Positions 1 through 8,454 of a stretch of 64,000 nt of DNA are shown in pieces; position 1 is the stretch's first letter, and every line of letters begins with the position of its first letter. The stretch comes from Slackia sp. (GTDB lineage: Bacteria; Actinomycetota; Coriobacteriia; Coriobacteriales; Eggerthellaceae). The notes under the pieces are model-generated. The model searched no databases and had not been told where the DNA came from. It saw only the letters and a list, made by a program, of their open reading frames with translations. The stretch lies in NCBI GenBank assembly GCA_029266945.1, contig JARIED010000005.1:62001-126000 (forward strand). The letters are read 5' to 3'. The position numbers were made by a program, and so were the translations under genes.

Positions 1-1466
1 ATGTCTTTAATCGTCATGGTGCGCTTCGGAATGCGCGGGTCGGCCACGCAGTCGAGATAGCGCTTCTCCCATTCTTCGCCGAAATAGTCCTCGAGCGCGT
101 ATCCTTTCACGGTCAGGATGTCGTGCGGACACATGAGGTGCCAGTCCTGGTTCATATCCTGGCCTGCCATACGCCAGAACAAATCCGGATAGCACACGGC
201 CGGAAACACGTCGTGGGCCTTCATACGATCGTCGCCGTTGTTGGTGCGCAGCTGTAGGAATTCCGGCAGGTCTTTATGCCAGGCGTCCAGATACACCGCC
301 GCCGCGCCCGCGCGCATGCCCAGCTGGTCGACGGCCACCGCCGTGTCGTTGATGATGCGGATCCAGCGGATGACGCCGCCCGCCGCGCCTTCGAAACCAC
401 GGATGGTGCCGCCCGTGGCGCGCACTTTGCCCAAGTACATGCCCATGCCGCCGCCGAACTTGCTCACCTGCGCGAAATTATCGATGCTGCGATAGATGCC
501 TTCGAGGCTGTCGGGCACCGTGTCGATGAAGCAGCTGGACAGCTGATGATGCGGCTTGCGCGCATTCGACATCGTAGGCGTCGCCATGGTCACCTCGAGC
601 TTGGAGAGCATATCGTAGAAGCGATGCACCCAGCCCATGCGGTCGTTTTCCTCGTCCATGGCCAGATGCAGCGCGATGCCCAGAAACATTTCCTGCGGGC
701 TTTCGATCGCCACATGCTGGCGCGTGGTGATCACATAGCGCTTGATCAGCAAGTCGAGACCCGAATAGGCGAACAGTTCGTCGCGCTCAGGCACGATGAA
801 CGAAGCCGCCTGCTCGATTTCGGCGCGCGTGTAGCGCTGCAAAATATAGGCGCCGTACAGGTCCTGGTCGGTCAGCCAGCGCACTTTATCGTAGAAGGTG
901 GCGATCCCGCGCGCGGCGCAGTCGACCGCAAGCATGCGACGGAACGAGAACGACAGCAGACGGGCCGCGATGAACTCCCACTGGGGCGCTTCCTGGGTGG
1001 TAAGCTCCACCGCGGCGCGCGTGAGGGCCGTCAGACGGTCATCGACCGACATGCCTGGCTTCACGAAGCTCTTGAACTTGGCGGCCAAGGCCGAAAGCGC
1101 GTAGGCGTCGTCGGAAAACTGCTTCTGGACGCGCGCCAAGCATTCGTCGAGCGAGGCCACGCCCGCCGTCGAAACGATGTCGGCACGCGCCGCGCGCAAG
1201 CGGGCGCGCTTGTCGCGATAAAGGATGTAGGCCTTCGCCTCGTCGAAATATCCCTGCTCCATCAGACTGCGCTCGACGATGTCCTGGATGCCTTCCACCG
1301 TGCGCACCTCGGCCGCGGCGATGGAGGTTTCGACCGCGGCGAGCAACGCCGACAGCTCGGCCTCCCCCGCTTCGCGGTCCGTGTCCGAAAACGCGCCTGC
1401 GATGGCCGCGACGATCTTCGAGCCGTCGTATGCCTCCGTCGCTCCGCTTCGTTTGACGATATCCAT
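1..1466 (-). CDS. nrdA: Class I ribonucleoside-diphosphate reductase, alpha subunit (partial, C-terminus outside window)
   Basis: Large subunit of ribonucleotide reductase, which makes deoxyribonucleotides for DNA synthesis. About 488 N-terminal residues are visible and the frame is open at base 1. Residues about 1-95 look like an ATP-cone allosteric domain. The following part carries the RNR barrel start: SNARKPHHQLSSCF, whose Cys312 should be the N-terminal redox cysteine, and the glycine-rich FGGGMGMYLG. The catalytic thiyl cysteine and the C-terminal cysteine pair lie outside the window. ATG at 1466 follows AAGGGAG at good spacing. No small subunit is visible. An ATP-cone form is usually called NrdA; the NrdA/NrdE choice is inference. 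Confidence 0.88.
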   Translation of the reverse strand, partial: MDIVKRSGATEAYDGSKIVAAIAGAFSDTDREAGEAELSALLAAVETSIAAAEVRTVEGIQDIVERSLMEQGYFDEAKAYILYRDKRARLRAARADIVSTAGVASLDECLARVQKQFSDDAYALSALAAKFKSFVKPGMSVDDRLTALTRAAVELTTQEAPQWEFIAARLLSFSFRRMLAVDCAARGIATFYDKVRWLTDQDLYGAYILQRYTRAEIEQAASFIVPERDELFAYSGLDLLIKRYVITTRQHVAIESPQEMFLGIALHLAMDEENDRMGWVHRFYDMLSKLEVTMATPTMSNARKPHHQLSSCFIDTVPDSLEGIYRSIDNFAQVSKFGGGMGMYLGKVRATGGTIRGFEGAAGGVIRWIRIINDTAVAVDQLGMRAGAAAVYLDAWHKDLPEFLQLRTNNGDDRMKAHDVFPAVCYPDLFWRMAGQDMNQDWHLMCPHDILTVKGYALEDYFGEEWEKRYLDCVADPRIPKRTMTIKD

Positions 1467-1533
1467 GTGTGCTCCCTTTCCGGCGCGAAACGCATGGCGG
1501 TCCGTTCCCCCTCCATGCGCCCCGTGCGGGCTC

Positions 1534-1556
1534 AATGCTACTTTTTCAGTAGCATT
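1534..1556. promoter_or_regulatory. 9-bp perfect inverted repeat upstream of nrdA
   Basis: AATGCTACT, then TTTTC, then AGTAGCATT, 68 bases before the nrdA start. It could be an operator or a short leader hairpin. It does not match the usual NrdR box. No regulator is assigned. Confidence 0.4.
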
Positions 1557-1626
1557 TAATCACAGCACGCGAGATTGCGGGAGAGACGATGCGAACAAGC
1601 GCAGTTTCGCCGGAAACGCGGACACG

Positions 1627-1661
1627 AAAAACGTCCGCCGACGGCAACGTCGACGGACGTT
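1627..1661 (-). terminator. Terminator after the SMR pair
   Basis: A 15-bp stem with one mismatch and a GCAA-type loop lies 24 bases past the end of the second SMR gene. Read on the minus strand it is followed by TTTTCG. It separates the exporter operon from nrdA, which is read in the same direction. Confidence 0.75.
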
Positions 1662-1684
1662 TCCGACAGGAATCCCGCTTACCT

Positions 1685-2044
1685 TTACGCGGCTTCGTTG
1701 AATCGGGCCGCCTCTTTATCGGTCTCTTCCTGCGAACCCGCATTCATCAGGTAGATGCCTACGACGACCAGGCCCAATCCCATACCCGTGAACAGGCCGA
1801 ACGGCTCGTTCCAGACAAGGCAACCAATCAAAGTGGTCAACGCCGTGCCCGCACCGCCCCAGATGCCGTACGCCAAACCAAGCGGCACGGTCTTGAGGAC
1901 GATGACGAAAATCGAGAACGACACCACATAGGCCACGATGGTCAAGGCCGCGGGGCCCAGCACCGTGAAGCCTTCGGAAAGCTTCATCATCGTGGTGCCG
2001 ATGACCTCGAACACGATAGAAATGCTCAACAACACGTACGGCAT
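1685..2044 (-). CDS. SMR-family transporter, second subunit of a pair
   Basis: A 119-residue small multidrug resistance protein with four membrane helices and the conserved membrane glutamate in IVFEVIGTTMMK of helix 1. It carries a charged C-terminal tail of about 15 residues. It starts 2 bases after the stop of the first SMR gene, so the two are co-translated and probably form an antiparallel heterodimer, as in EbrAB or YkkCD. Such pairs export cationic drugs, guanidinium compounds or polyamines by proton antiport. The substrate cannot be told from sequence. The divergent MerR-type gene is the likely regulator. Confidence 0.88.
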   Translation of the reverse strand: MPYVLLSISIVFEVIGTTMMKLSEGFTVLGPAALTIVAYVVSFSIFVIVLKTVPLGLAYGIWGGAGTALTTLIGCLVWNEPFGLFTGMGLGLVVVGIYLMNAGSQEETDKEAARFNEAA

Positions 2045-2046
2045 GA

Positions 2047-2364
2047 TTACACCCCCAGCTTCAACATGACCACGCCGCCGATGATGGCAGCCAGCCCCAA
2101 GCCCTTCTTCCAGTTGAAGGACTCCTTCCAGATCACGGTGCCCACGACCGCCGTCAATGCGATGCCCAGGCCCGTCCATGCCGCATACACCGGGCCGAGC
2201 GGCAGCTCCTCGAGCACGAGCGAGATCAGATAAAACGCGATGCCGTAGCCGAGCACCGTTCCGACCAGGGGGAGCTTGCGTTGGAAGCCGTTCGAGAGCT
2301 TCATCATGGAATCGCCGAACACCTCGGTGATCACAGCCACCCCTATCAACACATAGGGAATCAT
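2047..2364 (-). CDS. SMR-family transporter, first subunit of a pair
   Basis: A 105-residue four-helix SMR protein. Helix 1 carries the conserved glutamate in ITEVFGDSMMKLSNGF, and helix 3 the YAAWTGLGIALT motif typical of the family. Start ATG at 2364 has AGGAAAGG upstream. It is the promoter-proximal gene of a two-gene exporter operon, and its partner begins 2 bases downstream. Being encoded as an adjacent unequal pair suggests an obligate heterodimer. The ligand is unknown. Confidence 0.9.
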   Translation of the reverse strand: MIPYVLIGVAVITEVFGDSMMKLSNGFQRKLPLVGTVLGYGIAFYLISLVLEELPLGPVYAAWTGLGIALTAVVGTVIWKESFNWKKGLGLAAIIGGVVMLKLGV

Positions 2365-2577
2365 GGCGCCGTCCTTTCCTTATTCGCCTTTCGTCGCATG
2401 GCCGGCCGAACCCGCGAAAATCCGCGCAATCGCGCAGGCGGCAAGGCCGGGCTTCATGCGAAGCCGTCCGGCACCCGCCTTCGACGCGTATCGAGGAACC
2501 GTATATGGTCATGGATCGGGGCGCGACCGCTGCGCCCGTATCGGCGCTGTCGCGCACAGCTCAGCGCCTTCGTCTCA

Positions 2578-2612
2578 TTGCTCGACCGATCATAAACTAT
2601 GCCATAATGGCA
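2578..2612 (+). promoter_or_regulatory. Possible MerR-type promoter with 19-bp spacer and 13-bp dyad
   Basis: TTGCTC (2578-2583) and CATAAT (2603-2608) are 19 bp apart, the long spacing typical of promoters activated by MerR-family proteins. A perfect dyad TGCCAT-A-ATGGCA (2600-2612) covers the -10. It points toward the merR-type gene, so autoregulation is one reading. Inference only. Confidence 0.4.
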
Positions 2613-2682
2613 GAGTCAATCGACATCACCGAAGAACGACCGCTTGTGAAGAATGCTCCACAAGCGCGGCGAAAGGGCCATC

Positions 2683-3525
2683 GTGAAACATAAGCTTCTC
2701 AGCATCGGCGAGGTCTCCCGCATGAAGGGCGTCAGCCCCAAATCGCTGCGCTATTACGAGCAGCTGGGCATCCTCGCGCCCGCCTACGTCGATCCGCGAA
2801 GCGGCTACCGCTATTACGCCATGAACCAGATGATCGTCGTCGACGTGATCGTCACCTGCATCGAGCTGGGCATTCCGCTCAAATCGCTGACCGACTACGT
2901 CGGAGAATCGGGTGCGCTCGACATCGGGTCGCTTCTGGCCGAAGGACGCACGAAGGCGCTCGAGAACCTACGGCGGGCGCAACTGTCGCTCACCCAGATA
3001 GACGGCTATCTCGAGGAGGCGGGCGAACAGGAGCGCCTCAAAGGCGGCGGCGAGCCCTACCTGCGCCAGGTCGCGAATCGCTGCATCCTCTACGCTCCGT
3101 GGGCCGAGTCCGCTTTCCACGCGAAGCGCTACCTGTACTTGACCACCGAGCTCTACGAATCGGCCGAATCGGCCGGCGTCATGCCGCTCTACCAATGGGG
3201 CATGGCGCGCAGCCCCCGCGCCGACGGAGCGAACTGGTGCGTCTTCGTGGAAGCGGCGATCGAAGACGACGCTTTCGCCGAACGCGTCGCGCGAGAGGGC
3301 GGACGCGAAGGCATCCGCCCGATCGAGGGCGCCGACATCTTCATTGCGAGCATCCCCACCGGCATCTATCGCGGCCTACGCGTGCGCGAAGCCGGATTCG
3401 AGCCGTGCTTTCGCTCCGTGTTCGACCGCGCCGAACGCCTCGAAGGCGCGATCGTGGCGGCCGAAGTATGGGAAGCCGAGATCCATCCCGCCGATTACGT
3501 GGTCGAACTGCTCGAACGGCAATAA
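2683..3525 (+). CDS. MerR-family transcriptional regulator with C-terminal effector domain
   Basis: A 280-residue regulator. The N-terminal winged helix-turn-helix (about residues 4-75) has the MerR hallmark SPKSLRYYEQLGILAP followed by RSGYRYY. A coiled segment (about 85-120) should make the dimer. The C-terminal 150 residues resemble the GyrI-like ligand-binding domain of BmrR-type multidrug sensors, although the match is weak by eye. I prefer the GTG at 2683 because GAAAGG sits 6 bases upstream; an ATG ten codons earlier (2653) has no good ribosome site. Divergent from the SMR pair, it is the likely sensor for their substrate. Confidence 0.87.
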   Translation: MKHKLLSIGEVSRMKGVSPKSLRYYEQLGILAPAYVDPRSGYRYYAMNQMIVVDVIVTCIELGIPLKSLTDYVGESGALDIGSLLAEGRTKALENLRRAQLSLTQIDGYLEEAGEQERLKGGGEPYLRQVANRCILYAPWAESAFHAKRYLYLTTELYESAESAGVMPLYQWGMARSPRADGANWCVFVEAAIEDDAFAERVAREGGREGIRPIEGADIFIASIPTGIYRGLRVREAGFEPCFRSVFDRAERLEGAIVAAEVWEAEIHPADYVVELLERQ

Positions 3526-3553
3526 AAAGCCGCCCGTCGCGATGACGGGCGGC
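3525..3553 (-). terminator. Terminator between the MerR-type gene and yebC
   Basis: Perfect 10-bp GC-rich stem (GCCGCCCGTC, 5-base loop, GACGGGCGGC). On the minus strand it is followed by TTTTTATTG, so it best serves yebC; it can also stop the convergent regulator transcript. Confidence 0.85.
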
Positions 3554-3581
3554 TTCATGCATGCAAGGAACGATTCCGAGC

Positions 3582-4379
3582 CTACTCCTCTTCGAGAGCG
3601 GCGATGACCTCGTCGGTCATGTCCATGCTGTGATAGACGTTCTGGAGGTCTTCGAGCTCTTCCAGCTTGTCGATCAGGCGCATGACCTTCTTGGCATCGA
3701 CAGGAGAAACCTGGGTCGGGGTGGAGGGCATCATGGTGAGCTCGGCACCCTTGGTCTCGACGCCGGCCTCTTCCAGAGCGGCCTTGACGGCCATCAGGTC
3801 GGAGGGGTTGGTGTAGACGATCCACTCGTCCTCGGCGTCTTCGTAGTCCAGACCGCCGGCCTCGGCCACGAGCAGCATGAACTCGTCCTCGTCGACCGCG
3901 TTCTCCTTGTCGGCGACCTTCTTGTCGTCGGACTTGATGATCTTCTCGACCATGATCTGGCCCTTGCGGTCGAACTGGAAGGCGACGCAGCCGGGAGTGC
4001 CCAGGTTGCCGTTGGCATGACGGAACGCGGCGGACACATCGGCGGCAGTGCGGTTGCGGTTGTCGGTCAGGGCCTCGCAGTACACGGCGACGCCTGCGGG
4101 ACCGTAGCCCTCGTAGGTCAGGGTCTCGTATGAAGCGGCGTCTTTGCCGGTGCCGAACGCCTTGTCGATAGCGGTCTTGATTTTATCCTTCGGCAGCGAG
4201 TAGCCTTTGGCCTTCTCGATAGCGGCGGCCAACGAAGCGTTGTTCGCCGGATTCGGGTCGCCGCCCTCCTTCGCCGCAACGGTGATGTTACGGGAAAGCT
4301 TGCTGAACAGCGCGGAGCGCTTCGCGTCCTGCGCGGCCTTGCGGTGTTTGGTGGTTGCCCATTTAGAGTGACCGGACAT
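3582..4379 (-). CDS. yebC: YebC/PmpR-family DNA-binding and translation-associated protein
   Basis: A 265-residue protein with the family signature at its start (SGHSKWATTKHRKAAQDAKR) and the conserved YEGYGPAGVAVYCEALTDNRNRT segment. Family members are described as transcription regulators and, more recently, as factors that help ribosomes through difficult stretches such as polyproline. It is slightly longer than the usual ~240-250 residues because of acidic insertions near the middle and the C-terminal EEE. No ruvC or ruvA gene lies next to it, unlike in many genomes. It is followed by its own terminator. Confidence 0.93.
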   Translation of the reverse strand: MSGHSKWATTKHRKAAQDAKRSALFSKLSRNITVAAKEGGDPNPANNASLAAAIEKAKGYSLPKDKIKTAIDKAFGTGKDAASYETLTYEGYGPAGVAVYCEALTDNRNRTAADVSAAFRHANGNLGTPGCVAFQFDRKGQIMVEKIIKSDDKKVADKENAVDEDEFMLLVAEAGGLDYEDAEDEWIVYTNPSDLMAVKAALEEAGVETKGAELTMMPSTPTQVSPVDAKKVMRLIDKLEELEDLQNVYHSMDMTDEVIAALEEE

Positions 4380-4470
4380 GCTTGCCTCTTTCTAGCGTTC
4401 GAACGTGCACGTTGTGCGCACAGGGCGCGTATCCGTGCGTCGCGTGCGTCTTGAGAAAATACCGCGCGAT

Positions 4471-4500
4471 AGTTTAGCGCATAATCCCATGCGGCGTAAA
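4471..4500 (-). promoter_or_regulatory. Possible yebC promoter
   Basis: On the minus strand TTTACG (4500-4495) and TAAACT (4476-4471) are 18 bp apart, about 90 bases before the yebC start. The rest of the 285-base gap to nhaA is GC-rich, with short hairpins but no gene. Confidence 0.35.
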
Positions 4501-4664
4501 GAAAGGCGGCCCCGATATCACAGAGCCCCCATGCCTGGAAAACGCGGCGCAATCGAGCCCGCAGCCGCCGCCGCGCGCTCGCGGCACGGCCGTTTCGGGC
4601 GAAGCGCCCCTTCGGATTCATATGAAGCCTTGGCCTTCAAGTCTGAAGCGCAGGCCTCGCCAGG

Positions 4665-6266
4665 CTAGCGAGCGCCCTCGCGCTCGGCCTCCTCGCCCTG
4701 ATGGGCTCGGTACGCCTCGGCGTCGATGCACACGGCGACTTCGCTTCGGTCGCCGCTCGCCATGACCTCTTTGGTCTCGGCGCGATCGGCATGGCCGAAG
4801 CTCTCCATGACCTCCATGCTGCTCAGGCGCGACTCGGCGTCGGCGACGGACATGTTGTCGTCTTCGCCCGGGTTGGCCACATAGAGCACGCCGCGCTTGG
4901 CGTCGGAACGCGCGCCGACGAACAGGAACAAAAAGCCGATGATGCCGGCCAGCGTGGAAGCGCTGAGGATGGCGGCCTTCGCCGACACGATGAACGCCTC
5001 GTTATCGAACGCCAGGTTGGCGACGAAGATCGCCATGGTGAAGCCGACGCCGCCCAAAACGGCCGCGCCGATCATGTGGTGCCAGTTCACGTTCGCAGGA
5101 AGCGAAGCCAGACCGGTCTTGACCACGATGAAGCTAAACAGCAGGATGCCGATGGGCTTGCCGAGCAGCAGGCCGAAGAACACGCCCGTGAACACCGGCG
5201 AGCCGAGCATGGCGGACGGGTCGGCGGTGGCCAGATGCACGTCGGCGTTAGTCAGCGCGAACAACGGCAGGATCGCGAAGTAGACCCACGGATAGAGCTT
5301 GTGCTCGAGCCTGGTAGCGGGAGGAATAACCTGCGCGGCGATGGCGGACAGGTTCTTCACCTCGCGCATGTAGTCCTTCTGGCCGATGACCGGCTCGTCG
5401 GGACGATACGCCTCGTAGGCCTTGCGGATCTTCTTATCGGACCAGGCGATGAAGCCCTTCAGATTGATGCGCGAGCCGGACGGGATGGAGAAGGCCAGCA
5501 GAACGCCCGCGATCGTGGAATGCACGCCGCTCATGTACACGCAGAACCACAGCACCACGCCCACCAGCAGATACGGCACGAGCGAGTACATGTGGGAGCG
5601 GTTCATGAACACGAGCACCACCATGACGCCCGCGGCGGCGGCCAGCCAGCCGATGCTGGGCGTCTGGCCGTAGAAGATGGCGATGACCAGGATGGCGATG
5701 ATATCGTCGGCCACGGCCAGCGTGGACAGGAACACGCGCACGCCGATCGGCACGCGGTTGCCGAGCAGCGCCATGATGCCGAGCGCGAACGCGATATCGG
5801 TCGCGGTGGGAACGCCCCAGCCCATGACGGTGTCGGGGTTGCTCATGTTGAAGATCAGATAGATCACGATCGGCACCAACACGCCGCCGCACGCCGCCAC
5901 GATGGGCAGGAGCGCCTGGCGGATGTTAGTCAGCTCGCCGACGGTCATCTCGTATTTAATCTCGAGACCGACCAGCAAGAAGAAGATAGCCATGAGGATG
6001 TCGTTGATGACATGCGAGATGGACATGGTGTATGCGGTATCGCCCAGGACGAAGCCGACGTTCTGATGGATCGCATGCTCGAACGATTCGTAAATACCCG
6101 TGTTCGCGATGATCAGCGCGACGATGGCGGCAAGCAGCATGATGCCTGCGGCCTTCGTGGCCGAATGGGTGAACTGGATGATCTTTTTGTACCGGGCCTG
6201 GTGAGCGTGAACCTCGTCGATGAAGATCGAGGGTTCGGCGCCCGTAGGACGCTTTTCAGCGGTCAT
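4665..6266 (-). CDS. nhaA: Na+/H+ antiporter NhaA with long C-terminal tail
   Basis: Exchanges sodium for protons across the cytoplasmic membrane. The 533 residues contain about 12 membrane helices, with the ion-binding aspartates visible in ATDIAFALGIMALLG and LAVADDIIAILVIA. The protein is well above the ~390 residues of E. coli NhaA. Part of the excess is a soluble, acidic C-terminal tail of about 80-100 residues (GEDDNMSVADAESRL onward), with a short N-terminal cytosolic extension as well. ATG at 6266 follows GGAGGAGGGG. A TATAAT box (6423-6418) lies upstream. The tail may be regulatory; no known domain is recognised in it. Confidence 0.95.
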   Translation of the reverse strand: MTAEKRPTGAEPSIFIDEVHAHQARYKKIIQFTHSATKAAGIMLLAAIVALIIANTGIYESFEHAIHQNVGFVLGDTAYTMSISHVINDILMAIFFLLVGLEIKYEMTVGELTNIRQALLPIVAACGGVLVPIVIYLIFNMSNPDTVMGWGVPTATDIAFALGIMALLGNRVPIGVRVFLSTLAVADDIIAILVIAIFYGQTPSIGWLAAAAGVMVVLVFMNRSHMYSLVPYLLVGVVLWFCVYMSGVHSTIAGVLLAFSIPSGSRINLKGFIAWSDKKIRKAYEAYRPDEPVIGQKDYMREVKNLSAIAAQVIPPATRLEHKLYPWVYFAILPLFALTNADVHLATADPSAMLGSPVFTGVFFGLLLGKPIGILLFSFIVVKTGLASLPANVNWHHMIGAAVLGGVGFTMAIFVANLAFDNEAFIVSAKAAILSASTLAGIIGFLFLFVGARSDAKRGVLYVANPGEDDNMSVADAESRLSSMEVMESFGHADRAETKEVMASGDRSEVAVCIDAEAYRAHQGEEAEREGAR

Positions 6267-6580
6267 TTCCCCTCCTCCGAAATCTACCTTGGCGGCCGAG
6301 CCCGATCGGGCTTGCGGCCTACGACGGGCGTGCCCCGTGCCCCGCCGTCGAAACCCATCGGGAGCCGCAGGTCGAAAGCAAAGAAAAACAACCTATGACG
6401 AAGCGATGGAGTTGCCTATTATATCCCCCTGGTGTTTCGGATAGCGAAACTATGCGCTTCACGTTTCCGAACTGCCACGAAAACCCTACTGGAACCGCAG
6501 CATACCGCGGTCCGTCTTCGCCGAGGACGACACCAGACGAAACGACGCGCATGCTGCACCTCTTCAAGGAGGAAGTCGCC
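6267..6580. other. 314-base divergent intergenic region of nhaA and the amidohydrolase gene
   Basis: Holds the nhaA -10 (TATAAT, minus strand, 6423-6418), an inverted repeat GTTTCG-N5-CGAAAC at 6434-6450 just upstream of it, and a GC-rich nhaA leader (6267-6415) with several possible hairpins including GCCCGATCGGGC. I could not match the leader to a lithium or sodium riboswitch by eye. No gene seen. Confidence 0.5.
6434..6450. promoter_or_regulatory. Inverted repeat near the nhaA -35 region
   Basis: GTTTCG, GATAG, CGAAAC: perfect 6-bp arms placed where the -35 of the nhaA TATAAT promoter should be. A repressor or activator site for nhaA, for the divergent amidohydrolase, or for both is plausible. 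Confidence 0.4.
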
Positions 6581-8218
6581 ATGCACTCCGATATCATCAT
6601 CACGAGCGAGCGCGTCTTCACGGGCGTCGAAGGATGCGACGAGGCACGCGCCGCGGCGATTTGCATCAAGGAAGGCCGCATCCAGGCCGTAGTCGATCCC
6701 GCCGAGGCCGACGCCTACCGCGGATCTGACACCCGCGCGATCGACTACGGCAGCGCCTTCGTCTGCCCCGGCCTGCACGACGCGCATCTGCACGCCTTCC
6801 ATTCCGCCCTCTACTCGAGCCCCTTGGCCGAAAGTTTCCTCGGCGAATCCGAGGCCGACTGCGTGGCGCGCCTCGAGCCGTTGGCGAAACGCCGCCCGAC
6901 CGGCTGGCTTCTCGCCCAGGGCTGGCGCGAATACCGCTGGAAGGTCCCCACGATGCCCAGCAAGCATTCGCTCGACGAGGCCTACCCCGACCGCCCCGTG
7001 GCCCTGTATTCCGGCGATGCGCACACGCTGTGGCTCAACTCCTGCGCGCTGGCCGAGCTGGGCGTGACCCGCGACAGCGTGCCTCCCGTGGGCGGCAGCT
7101 ATGACAAAGACGACGAAGGCGAGCTCACCGGCATCGTGCGCGAAGCGGCCGCCATGGAGCTCATGCCCCGCATCGTCGCCTCCTTCACGATCGACGAGAT
7201 CGCCGACGCCTACCGCGGCTTCCTGGCGCGCCTGGCATCGCACGGCATCACCTCCGTGTGCGACGTGAGCCTCATGGCGCAGCCCGGACTCGACTTCGTG
7301 CGCGACGACGTGTACGCGGCGCTTGAAGAAGCGGGCGACCTCACCGCGCGCGTGCACCTGTTCCCCACCCTGCTCGACGACATGGGCCGCTTCGAACGCA
7401 TGCGCGAAACCTACCGCGGCCCGCTGCTGAACGTCGGCGGCTTCAAACAATTCTTCGACGGCGTCTCCAGCCAGCACACCGCCTACCTGCAGGCCCCCTA
7501 CACCAACGCACGCTTCGAAGGCGACCGCGGCCAGACCACGGTGCTGTTCTCCACGATGCGCAACCTGGTGATGAAAGCCGCCGAGAAAGGCTACCCCGTA
7601 CGCATCCACACGATCGGCGACGAGGCGATCCACGAAGCGCTCGACATCTTCGAAGAGGCTCTCGAAACCTACGGCGCGCCGCGTTTCGGACGCAATTCGC
7701 TCGAGCATCTGGAGAATTTCCAGCCCGACGACATCGCCCGCCTCGCCCGTCTGGGCGTGGTCGCATCGGTCCAGCCGCCGCACATCACGCTCGACCCAGG
7801 CGGCCCCGAGCGCGACCTGGGACCGATGCGCTGCCAGTACATGTGGCCGTTTTCGACCCTGCTCGAAGACGGCGCGACGCTCGCCCTGGGCACCGACTCC
7901 CCCGTGGTCGACGTGGATTCCCGCGGCGTGCTCTACACTGCCGTGACCAGGCAAGACGCGAAAACCCACGCCCCCCAGGACGGCTGGCTTCCCTCCGAGA
8001 AGATTGGCATGGCCGACGCACTGCGCGCCTACACCGCAGGCTCGGCCGCAGCGGCCAACGACCCCGATATCGGCACGCTCGAAGCGGGCAAATGGGCCGA
8101 CATCGCGGTGTTCGACCTCGACCTGCTCGGCGAGGAAGCGGCACACGAGCCCGAACGCATCCTCGACATGAACACGGTCGCCACCTACGTGGCGGGCCGC
8201 GCGGTCTACGAAGCGTAG
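6581..8218 (+). CDS. YtcJ-like metal-dependent amidohydrolase (amidohydrolase 3 family)
   Basis: A 545-residue enzyme of the YtcJ/N-substituted formamide deformylase type. Metal-binding signatures are visible: HDAHLHAFHS near residue 65, RIHTIGDEAIHEALD in the middle and LGTDSPVVDVDS toward the end, so a TIM-barrel hydrolase with a composite N/C-terminal beta domain is expected. Members cleave N-acyl, formamide or cyclic amide bonds, but substrates are mostly unknown. ATG at 6581 is chosen over upstream in-frame ATGs because AAGGAGG lies 8 bases ahead. No signal peptide. It stands alone, with its own terminator. Confidence 0.88.
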   Translation: MHSDIIITSERVFTGVEGCDEARAAAICIKEGRIQAVVDPAEADAYRGSDTRAIDYGSAFVCPGLHDAHLHAFHSALYSSPLAESFLGESEADCVARLEPLAKRRPTGWLLAQGWREYRWKVPTMPSKHSLDEAYPDRPVALYSGDAHTLWLNSCALAELGVTRDSVPPVGGSYDKDDEGELTGIVREAAAMELMPRIVASFTIDEIADAYRGFLARLASHGITSVCDVSLMAQPGLDFVRDDVYAALEEAGDLTARVHLFPTLLDDMGRFERMRETYRGPLLNVGGFKQFFDGVSSQHTAYLQAPYTNARFEGDRGQTTVLFSTMRNLVMKAAEKGYPVRIHTIGDEAIHEALDIFEEALETYGAPRFGRNSLEHLENFQPDDIARLARLGVVASVQPPHITLDPGGPERDLGPMRCQYMWPFSTLLEDGATLALGTDSPVVDVDSRGVLYTAVTRQDAKTHAPQDGWLPSEKIGMADALRAYTAGSAAAANDPDIGTLEAGKWADIAVFDLDLLGEEAAHEPERILDMNTVATYVAGRAVYEA

Positions 8219-8239
8219 ACGTCGAAAATGAACCGGACC

Positions 8240-8285
8240 CAAAACACCGGCGACGCCTCGAACGGGGCGCGCCGGCGTTTTTCAC
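8240..8285 (+). terminator. Terminator after the amidohydrolase gene
   Basis: GC-rich hairpin (ACACCGGCG paired with CGCCGGCGT) followed by TTTTT, about 25 bases after the stop codon. Confidence 0.7.
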
Positions 8286-8302
8286 GGCCGTCGCACAGAC
8301 AC

Positions 8303-8347
8303 GCCCGGATGCGTTTCCAAGCCCGTCTTGGACATGCCCGGATGCGT
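8303..8347. repeat. Short direct repeat upstream of hpf
   Basis: GCCCGGATGCGT occurs at 8303-8314 and 8336-8347, 33 bases start to start, within the hpf upstream region. It could be a pair of regulator half-sites; chance is possible in GC-rich DNA. Confidence 0.3.
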
Positions 8348-8454
8348 GGTTAGACCCACTTCGACAAGATGGCAACGCGGCTGCTCCACGACGCGAGAAG
8401 TGCGCTACCATGGAGCCAGAGCATAGTTCATCCAGCTACGAAAGGATGGAAAGC

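Noticed and set aside
1534-1556. NrdR box upstream of nrdA
   Set aside because: The inverted repeat does not fit the A/T-rich NrdR consensus, and no tandem pair of boxes is visible.
6419-8242. 607-codon minus-strand frame opposite the amidohydrolase gene
   Set aside because: The plus-strand frame has metal-binding motifs and a strong ribosome site; the minus-strand one has neither.
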